DNA of 64,000 nucleotides, from NCBI GenBank assembly GCA_937928045.1, contig CALFWO010000038.1, positions 1 through 64,000 of the forward strand, in the 5' to 3' direction. Shown piece after piece: positions 57,957-64,000 of the stretch (the stretch's first letter is position 1; every line of letters starts with the position of its first letter). The DNA is from an uncultured Saprospiraceae bacterium (GTDB lineage: Bacteria > Bacteroidota > Bacteroidia > Chitinophagales > Saprospiraceae). Made by a program: the position numbers and the translations under genes. The notes beneath the pieces were generated by a model. That model ran no database searches. It worked only from the letters and a program-made list of their open reading frames with translations, and was not told the DNA's origin.

Positions 57957-58327
57957 GTTTGGCTGTAAATGGTAGCAGTCAAGGCTACGCTAATCGAAAT
58001 TTCACCTGCATCTTGTGCCTTGCCCAAACAGGTATTCTATATTTCCTCTCAGGAATCCAGCATGGATCGTAACCCTTTAGCTGAAGATTCATAGCGAATA
58101 TTAGCGGTATATTTTGTTTAAATTTACATCACTAATTAGAACATTTTCTAACGAACTAGTCTTTTAAAAACCATCTTGAAGTCCTTCTCTCTTTCAGCAT
58201 AAAGGATAATTTATTCATATCAAATCATCCACTTTAGACTCCAATAAAATAACTTGAAATTAGACCAGGTAAAATGTATTTTTAACTAGATTTGGACGTC
58301 TTCTTCGAATTTAAATAGCTGAAATTC
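57957..58327. other. 371-bp spacer with one weak minus-strand small frame
   Basis: No known element. A 35-codon minus-strand frame at 57985-58092 (begins MNLQLKGYDPCWIPERKYRI) has unusual, protein-like composition but no clear promoter. A TAGATTTG box at 58287-58294 could be a -7 element for the ATP-grasp cassette, without a good -33 partner. Confidence 0.5.
57985..58092 (-). CDS. possible 35-residue protein
   Basis: ATG at 58092, TAG at 57985-57987 (minus strand). The residues are rich in Arg/Lys and aromatic ones and read less like random AT-rich translation than its surroundings. No homolog is recognised and no ribosome site is obvious, so it may be a relict or chance frame. Confidence 0.25.
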   Translation of the reverse strand: MNLQLKGYDPCWIPERKYRIPVWARHKMQVKFRLA

Positions 58328-59764
58328 ATGAAAAATCTAAGAGTTATTCAACCCAATGATTTTGAGCCTCATCTTCATTGGTATCCTAAAGCATTTAATG
58401 CGACAATTCATCCCATGATTAGTTTTTTCTTAAGTCTTGAACAGGATCGAATTATCAAAAGGTATTGTCATTTACATCCAACGGTAAACAAAGAAAAACT
58501 TACCGAAGTTTTGAATCATAAATCGAAATATTTTCTTTGGGCTGGCGCCGATCTTTTGAATGTTACTTCTGCTGGGGGCAAAAGGCAAATGGTCGTCATT
58601 GAAAACAATTCTTGCCCGTCGGGACAGAAGTCAATGCCTTTGGTCGATGACAATAAGGAGCAAGGAAGTTATAGACTTATGATTGAAAGGACTTTTAAAC
58701 CCATGCTCAAAAACCTTAGGAATAAGATCAATGGAGGATTGGCGGTAATTTATGACAAGAACCCAATGGAAGTTTCTGGATACGCAGAAGTTATTGCTGA
58801 TGTAATGCAGGAACCAGTTTACTATGTATCATTTTACAAAGATGAAGAAGATCCATCTGCCAAATTTGTTGATGGAATCCTTCATGTATTAGTTGAAAAT
58901 GAATGGAGGCCAATTAGAGCAGCCTTCAGATATGTTACCCAGAAGCCATGGAACCGAATTCCTATTAACTCAAGGACAAAGATTCTTAACCCAACTATCG
59001 CCTGCTTAGCTGGAGGTCGAAACAAAATGGTTGCAGCTAAGGCCTATGATATTTTCAATGCTGAATTATCACCGTTTGGTTTAAAAATAAATATTCCAGA
59101 AACCATTTGGGATGTCAGCAAAAATGAAATTCCATTATGGGTCAGGAAACTAGGAGGCCATGCGGTTATAAAGGTACCCTATAGCAATGCAGGCCAAGGC
59201 GTCTATACCATAGTTACTCAAGATGAACTCGATGCTTTTATGAAATTGGAATTTGACTATGATCTTTTCATCGTTCAAAGTCTCATAGGGAATTCTAACT
59301 GGAGCAGTACTACTCCATCTGGAAAGTTATATCATGTAGGAACAATTCCCGACAACAAAAATCAAACCTTTGTCGCTGACATAAGAATGATGGTCAGCTC
59401 CACAGAAAAAGGAATTCGTCCTTTGTGTACTTATGCTCGAAGAGCGGAAAAACCACTGCTTGACAATATCTCTTCAAGCATTGATAGTTGGTCTATGCTC
59501 GGAACCAACCTTTCTATAAAAAATCAAGATGGAACTTGGGGCAGTGATACAAACAGATTAGTCCTGATGGACAGAAGAGATTTTAACAAACTAGGTATTG
59601 GTCTCGATGACTTAATAGAGTGCTACATTCAAACTGTTTTGTCAATGGTAGCAATAGACAAGATGGCACAAACCTTAGTCAACAAACAAGGCAAATTTCG
59701 AATGAAATTATTTAAAAGTCTAAATGATGATGCCAGTTTACTTTCTGAAATAAAAGTTAATTAG
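58328..59764 (+). CDS. ATP-grasp-like ligase of unknown substrate (cassette gene 1)
   Basis: 478 residues, no signal or membrane helix. ATP-grasp-like features are in the second half: a nucleotide Lys and glycine loop in VIKVPYSNAGQGV (about 280-292), a hinge-like FIVQSLIG (about 314-321) and a DIR strand (351-353). The first half carries a conserved-looking ENNSCPSGQ (about 92-100) and may contain a permuted part as in glutathionylspermidine synthase-type enzymes; this is inference. I do not know the family name. It starts a tight operon: the next ATG follows 5 bases after its stop. Confidence 0.65.
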   Translation: MKNLRVIQPNDFEPHLHWYPKAFNATIHPMISFFLSLEQDRIIKRYCHLHPTVNKEKLTEVLNHKSKYFLWAGADLLNVTSAGGKRQMVVIENNSCPSGQKSMPLVDDNKEQGSYRLMIERTFKPMLKNLRNKINGGLAVIYDKNPMEVSGYAEVIADVMQEPVYYVSFYKDEEDPSAKFVDGILHVLVENEWRPIRAAFRYVTQKPWNRIPINSRTKILNPTIACLAGGRNKMVAAKAYDIFNAELSPFGLKINIPETIWDVSKNEIPLWVRKLGGHAVIKVPYSNAGQGVYTIVTQDELDAFMKLEFDYDLFIVQSLIGNSNWSSTTPSGKLYHVGTIPDNKNQTFVADIRMMVSSTEKGIRPLCTYARRAEKPLLDNISSSIDSWSMLGTNLSIKNQDGTWGSDTNRLVLMDRRDFNKLGIGLDDLIECYIQTVLSMVAIDKMAQTLVNKQGKFRMKLFKSLNDDASLLSEIKVN

Positions 59765-59769
59765 ATAAA

Positions 59770-60774
59770 ATGAATAACCGAGTACTTATACTAACTGACC
59801 ACACCAATCATTCTTCGGAAAATTCTTTATATGATCTGTCAGTTAAAATGTTAGCACATTCTAATACTAAAAGTATTGATATTGCTAGTAGAGGAAATAA
59901 AATTAATTCGGAATTTTTCAATTCTAATCAGCAATCAAAATTATGGGCTACTAGAATAAATCAAGAATTCAAATATGAAGGAGAAAATCATCCATTATCA
60001 AAAGACTTTATTCAAGTCAATTTGACGAGTTACGATCTTATTTGGCTTCGATTACCGCCACCAATCAATACCAGATTCTTAGACCATCTAGATGAAATAT
60101 TCTCTAATGCCGTAATTATTAATAACCCAAAAGGAATAACACAAACTGGGAGCAAAGCGTTTCTTATTAATTTCCCTAACATTAGTCCTCCCATGAAAAT
60201 ATGCTACACCCTTAAGGATATTATTGAATTCAAAAAATCTTTTCCAATTGTGTTGAAACCTTTTAGAGAATATGGAGGGCGAGGTATTGTCAAAATTTCC
60301 AATGATCTTGTAATTTCAGGTACCGCCAATTGGTCATTTGATGAATTTGCAAAAACCTACAATGAAAATCCTGTCGAATATTTGGCTGTAAAGTATCTCA
60401 AAAACGTCACTAAAGGAGATAAAAGAATTGTGGTAGTTAATGGTGAAATACTCGGAGCCTCTCTTCGAATGCCCGCAAATGACTCATGGCTTTGTAATGT
60501 ATCCATGGGAGGAAGTTCTCATTTTGCTGAAGTCAAACCAGAGGAAGTAGAAATTATAAAAATAATAAATCCCAAGTTAGCTCAACTCGGAATTGTCATG
60601 TATGGTGTAGACACTTTAGTAAATGATGATGGAAAAAGAATACTATCTGAAATAAATACAACAAGTATTGGAGGATTACCTCAAATTGCAAAAAAGAGAA
60701 ATGAACCATTGGTTGAAAAGGCAATTGATTTAATCTGGAAATATTTTAACGACAAAAAGAAAGAAAATGGATAG
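59770..60774 (+). CDS. GshB/RimK-like ATP-grasp ligase (cassette gene 2)
   Basis: 334 residues. ATP-grasp core is clear: VLKPFREYGGRGI (161-173), KGDKRIVVVNGEILGASLR (215-233), MPANDSW, and metal-site SEINTTSIGG (293-302), closely following the prokaryotic glutathione synthetase/RimK pattern. The enzyme should join a carboxylate to an amine using ATP. The start overlaps nothing; the end overlaps the next gene by 8 bases. It is unlikely to be true GshB, because no gamma-glutamylcysteine ligase is present and the neighbours differ. Confidence 0.8.
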   Translation: MNNRVLILTDHTNHSSENSLYDLSVKMLAHSNTKSIDIASRGNKINSEFFNSNQQSKLWATRINQEFKYEGENHPLSKDFIQVNLTSYDLIWLRLPPPINTRFLDHLDEIFSNAVIINNPKGITQTGSKAFLINFPNISPPMKICYTLKDIIEFKKSFPIVLKPFREYGGRGIVKISNDLVISGTANWSFDEFAKTYNENPVEYLAVKYLKNVTKGDKRIVVVNGEILGASLRMPANDSWLCNVSMGGSSHFAEVKPEEVEIIKIINPKLAQLGIVMYGVDTLVNDDGKRILSEINTTSIGGLPQIAKKRNEPLVEKAIDLIWKYFNDKKKENG

Positions 60775-61729
60775 AGAAATAAAAGTAATTAATGAACTTA
60801 ATCTTGATAAAGTACCAAGCAATGCCATTAGTAGATTTTGGCTAGAATTGGTTGAAGATGGAATGGGGGTGCCTATTAAAATTCCTGTAATTGTTGCTAA
60901 AGGAAAAAACAAAGGAAAAGTTGTCGGTTTAACTGCCGCAGTTCATGGGAATGAATTGAATGGAATTCCTGTAATTCAGCGACTCTTTAATGAAATAGAT
61001 GTTAATAATCTTAAAGGAACTTTGGTTGGTATTCCAGTTCTAAACACTCCTTCATTTCTAAGGAAAAAAAGAAGATTTTTAGATGGCGTAGATCTAAATC
61101 ACATTATGCCCGGAAAGGAAACTGGCACAGTCAGTCAAGTATACGCTTGGAGAATCGTAAACAACGTGATAAAAAATTTTCACTTCTTAATTGACTTACA
61201 CACGGCAAGTAACGGAAGAATAAATTCCTATTACATCAGAGCTGATATGAGTGATGAAGTTGTACGTAAAATGGCATTACTACAAAATGCCCAGATAATA
61301 GTTCACAATCCACCAAGTGACGGAACATTGAGAGGAACAGCAGACGAACTAGAAATTCCAGCAATAACTCTGGAAGTTGGAAATCCCAATTTATTCCAAA
61401 AAGGAATGATTCGAGATGGCCTCACCGGAATTCATAACTTACTCGGACATTTCGGAATCACAGATTCTGAAGTTGAACAAATATCAGACAATACAGTAAT
61501 TTGCAAAAAGTCGTACTGGTTATATTGTGACCGAGGAGGACTCCTTACTGTTCATCCCGAGGTAACTGAAGTAATACAGAAAGGCCAGAAAGTGGCAACC
61601 CTTAGAAACATATTCGGAGACGTACTCAAAGAATATTTCGCTCCAGAAAATGGAATAGTTATAGGGAAAAGTGTAAGCCCAGTCAATCAAGCAGGTGGTA
61701 GAATATTACACTTAGGCATAATTAAATAA
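60767..61729 (+). CDS. AstE/AspA-family zinc deacylase (cassette gene 3)
   Basis: 320 residues. Zinc ligands His60 and Glu63 (AAVHGNELNG) and His145 (LIDLHTASNG) and the likely catalytic Glu203 (ITLEVGN) match the succinylglutamate desuccinylase/aspartoacylase branch of M14. These enzymes cleave N-acyl groups from amino acids. It overlaps the previous gene by 8 bases, so the three are translationally coupled. In this setting it may cut the ligases' product or prepare their substrate. Confidence 0.85.
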   Translation: MDREIKVINELNLDKVPSNAISRFWLELVEDGMGVPIKIPVIVAKGKNKGKVVGLTAAVHGNELNGIPVIQRLFNEIDVNNLKGTLVGIPVLNTPSFLRKKRRFLDGVDLNHIMPGKETGTVSQVYAWRIVNNVIKNFHFLIDLHTASNGRINSYYIRADMSDEVVRKMALLQNAQIIVHNPPSDGTLRGTADELEIPAITLEVGNPNLFQKGMIRDGLTGIHNLLGHFGITDSEVEQISDNTVICKKSYWLYCDRGGLLTVHPEVTEVIQKGQKVATLRNIFGDVLKEYFAPENGIVIGKSVSPVNQAGGRILHLGIIK

Positions 61730-61765
61730 AGGCCTATACCAAATTCATTTTACATTTGAAGCCTT

Positions 61766-61951
61766 TCACTCTTCAATCACGTTGTTGAGCAACAATTCTA
61801 AAGCCATCTTTCTATCATAGGTCATCGCAGAATTCCTATTCTTCCTTTTTTCCAAAATATTCTGACTAGCATATTGATGCATCGTCAAATAATTTCTACG
61901 AATAGCGATTTGTTCTATTTTCTGATCTTCGTCTACTACCAATCTTAACAT
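61766..61951 (-). CDS. small cytoplasmic protein of unknown function
   Basis: 61 residues, helical and charged, no signal. It lies alone between the ATP-grasp cassette and the TonB receptor, on the opposite strand. Composition is protein-like (LRLVVDEDQKIEQIAIRRNY), but no family is recognised. Confidence 0.45.
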   Translation of the reverse strand: MLRLVVDEDQKIEQIAIRRNYLTMHQYASQNILEKRKNRNSAMTYDRKMALELLLNNVIEE

Positions 61952-62054
61952 AATTTTAGGCCATCAAATTTTCTTTCTTACCCAAAGTCAATGAAATCAC
62001 GCCACTTGCCTCTTCATCTTTGTCAATATCAAATCAACCTTAAAATTTGTACTG

Positions 62055-64000
62055 ATGAAAACATTTTGGATTTTTATAATAACTACAATACTTATTAGCA
62101 TAGATGCTAATGCACAAACTTTAACTCAATCCATTAGAGGAACTATCGTAGATGAAGACAGCCAACTTCCTTTAATCGGCGCTACGATTAGCCTTTTGGA
62201 ATCTAACCCTACAATAGGGACAACTACAGACGAAAACGGGCATTTTAAACTCACCGATATTAATATTGGTAGAGTGAGCATCGCAATAAGTTACTTAGGA
62301 TATGAGCAAAAAATCATTCCCAATATCATTGTAAATTCAGCTACTGAAGTAGTATTAGATTTAAGTCTGGTCGAGCAAATTGAAAATTTACAAGCCGTAG
62401 AAATTATCGCCAACGAAGAAAAAGGGGCTGCGAACAATAGCATGTCATTGGTAGGAAGCCGTTCGATTTCAGCAGAACAAACCAACAGATACGCTGGAGG
62501 ATTTAATGATCCTTCTAGAATATTGTCAAATTTCACCGGTGTGAGTAATTCCCAAGATGGTGGCAATGATATTATCGTTAGAGGCAATTCTCCAAAGTAT
62601 ATTCAATGGCGACTAGAAGGTGTTCAAATCACCAATCCAAATCATTTCGGAGATCCATCTGCCGTTGGAGGTTCAGTAAGTACGCTGAACAACAATTTAC
62701 TTGCCACTTCGGATTTCCACTTGAGCGCTTTTGCTGCCGAATTTGGAGATGCACTTTCTGGAGTGTATGATGTAAAATTCAGAAATGGAAATAATGAAAA
62801 ATTTGAAGGTATTTTTGGCTTTGGAATATTAGGCACAGATATTACCCTTGAAGGTCCTTTTAAAAAGGGAAAACCAGGATCTTATTTATTCAACTACCGC
62901 TACTCTACTGCAGGATTAGCGGCGGACATTGGCCTCATTGATGTAGGTGGAATTCCTACATTCCAAGATGCAGCTTTCAAGATATTATTACCCACAAAAA
63001 ACACCGGCACTTTCTCGTTGTTTGGTTTGGCGGGGCTTAGCAAATTTAAATGGGAAAAAGTGACTCCAGCAACCTGGGTGACCCCGGGAGATAATTTTCA
63101 ACAACCTGATATTTTTGAGGATTATGACAAGACCGCTCATTTACTTAACATCGGTTTAAATCACACCATTAGCCTAGATAAATCCAGTTTCCTTAAATCA
63201 AGTATTCTTTTTTCCAATGAAGGAATAGATGATCAAATTTTTGAATCTCAATTCGTCAATGTTCTTGGGGAAGATAATCAAACCATGGTAGACTCTGTCA
63301 TTCAAAAAAGATTGAACTTTAATAATCAATTTTCTAAATCTAGTTACCGCGGAGCGGTTACCTATCACAAAAAAATCAATGCTAAAAACAAATTACAAGT
63401 AGGAATAAAATATAGTCTTATTGATTTCAAATTGGACCAAAGTCGATTAAGTGGAACTGGGAACTCAAGAACACAACTGGCGGACACCAATGAACAATTT
63501 GGAACCTTGCGCAACTACGCCTCCTGGAAACACCACTTCAATAAAAAGACTTCAATGGTTGCAGGTATTCACAACATGAATGTATTGTTCAACAACAAAT
63601 CAACACTTGAGCCAAGGCTTGCTTTCAAATATGCCCCCAACCGTTCCAACAATTTCCATATCGGTTATGGAAAACATAGCAATGTTGAAAGTATCCACAA
63701 TTACTTTGCGAAGGTAGCTGATCAATCCGGAAATATTTCTGAACCAAACCACAACTTGGGACTATTAAAAGCCCATCACTTTGTAGCGGGATATGAACAC
63801 ATTTTCAACAAAAAAACAAGCCTGAAACTAGAAGCCTATTATCAACATTTGTATGATCTTCCGGTAGAAAATTCAACCTCCAGTTACTATTCGACAATTA
63901 ATGAAGGACTAGAGTTTCAATATGTTGATTTGGTCAATGAAGGTAGAGGAAAAAACTACGGTATTGAACTAACCCTTGAGCGTTATTTGAAAAATGGATT
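62055..64000 (+). CDS. TonB-dependent receptor with carboxypeptidase-like domain (3' end cut off)
   Basis: The ATG at 62055 opens a frame that runs to the end of the window, about 648 residues. Signal peptide (to about 21, ending in ANAQ), carboxypeptidase-regulatory-like domain (about 25-105, with GTIVDEDSQLPLIGAT), plug (about 125-235, with DIIVRGNSPKYIQWRLEGVQI) and the beginning of an outer-membrane barrel. No STN domain, and no sigma/FecR or SusD partner is seen here. The ligand is unknown. Confidence 0.9.
   Translation, partial: MKTFWIFIITTILISIDANAQTLTQSIRGTIVDEDSQLPLIGATISLLESNPTIGTTTDENGHFKLTDINIGRVSIAISYLGYEQKIIPNIIVNSATEVVLDLSLVEQIENLQAVEIIANEEKGAANNSMSLVGSRSISAEQTNRYAGGFNDPSRILSNFTGVSNSQDGGNDIIVRGNSPKYIQWRLEGVQITNPNHFGDPSAVGGSVSTLNNNLLATSDFHLSAFAAEFGDALSGVYDVKFRNGNNEKFEGIFGFGILGTDITLEGPFKKGKPGSYLFNYRYSTAGLAADIGLIDVGGIPTFQDAAFKILLPTKNTGTFSLFGLAGLSKFKWEKVTPATWVTPGDNFQQPDIFEDYDKTAHLLNIGLNHTISLDKSSFLKSSILFSNEGIDDQIFESQFVNVLGEDNQTMVDSVIQKRLNFNNQFSKSSYRGAVTYHKKINAKNKLQVGIKYSLIDFKLDQSRLSGTGNSRTQLADTNEQFGTLRNYASWKHHFNKKTSMVAGIHNMNVLFNNKSTLEPRLAFKYAPNRSNNFHIGYGKHSNVESIHNYFAKVADQSGNISEPNHNLGLLKAHHFVAGYEHIFNKKTSLKLEAYYQHLYDLPVENSTSSYYSTINEGLEFQYVDLVNEGRGKNYGIELTLERYLKNG

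Noticed and set aside
59770-60774. True glutathione synthetase gshB
   Set aside because: The ATP-grasp pattern fits, but there is no gamma-glutamylcysteine ligase and the neighbours are a second ligase and a deacylase, so a different product is more likely.
62291-62836. Minus-strand frames near the window end
   Set aside because: They are antisense to the TonB receptor, whose plug domain is clear on the plus strand.
1-64000. tRNA or rRNA genes
   Set aside because: No cloverleaf-like T-arm or rRNA-like sequence was found in the spacers I read.

Overview
The window is AT-rich chromosomal DNA from a member of the Bacteroidota, most likely a marine or environmental Saprospiria/Lewinella-like bacterium. 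This rests on several features seen together: type IX secretion (T9SS) C-terminal sorting domains on several exported proteins, ECF sigma/FecR/TonB-receptor modules, 'two-component regulator propeller' proteins, LytTR response regulators, lipoboxes of the type xSSC, and promoters of the Bacteroidota type (TTG, about 20 bp, TAnnTTTG). I saw no rRNA, tRNA, CRISPR array, insertion sequence or prophage. The genus is inference.

Layout. 1-6.8 kb: an ABC-permease/M1-peptidase fusion cut by the window start, a small secreted protein, a membrane-bound winged-helix regulator with a propeller lipoprotein, and a Tat- and T9SS-tagged intradiol dioxygenase-like protein. 7-13.8 kb: DUF2911 protein, a large helical protein of unknown function, a propeller/T9SS protein, a ferric-reductase-like membrane protein, and a YiiX-like amidase. 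13.8-23.8 kb: two ECF sigma/FecR modules (one with a TonB receptor, one without), a membrane cytochrome c, and two zinc metallopeptidase lipoproteins, one carrying four 28-residue Cys-rich repeats. 23.8-33.3 kb: housekeeping and envelope genes (DUF819 transporter-like, GNAT, esterase, OmpA/PD40, lspA, glucosaminidase, pdxA, rsmA, yqeY-like). 33.5-42.2 kb: a T9SS protein, then the branched-chain amino-acid operon ilvD-ilvB-ilvN-ilvC with ilvA downstream. 42.3-46.9 kb: DUF1761, moaE/moaD, a fatty acid hydroxylase family protein, two small membrane proteins, xerD. 46.9-48.4 kb: a small accessory patch with a divergent sigma-like protein. 48.6-57.9 kb: DUF885 hydrolase, a propeller histidine kinase and LytTR regulator, a histidine kinase remnant, and a BNR/T9SS protein. 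58.3-61.7 kb: a tight three-gene cassette of two ATP-grasp-type ligases and an AstE/AspA-type zinc deacylase. 62 kb to end: a TonB receptor cut by the window end.

The two most interesting signals are (a) a complete ribosome-mediated transcription attenuator upstream of ilvD: a 23-codon leader peptide in which 11 residues are Ile or Val, a mutually exclusive antiterminator/terminator pair, and a U tract ending 36 bp before the ilvD start; and (b) the ATP-grasp/ATP-grasp/deacylase cassette, which looks like a pathway for making and breaking an unidentified peptide-like or N-acyl amino acid metabolite. Smaller points of interest are a Tat-plus-T9SS dioxygenase, a membrane winged-helix regulator with its DNA-binding domain at the C-terminus, an orphan sigma/FecR pair, a decayed histidine kinase end, and shared GGTTGAA-type repeats in spacers.
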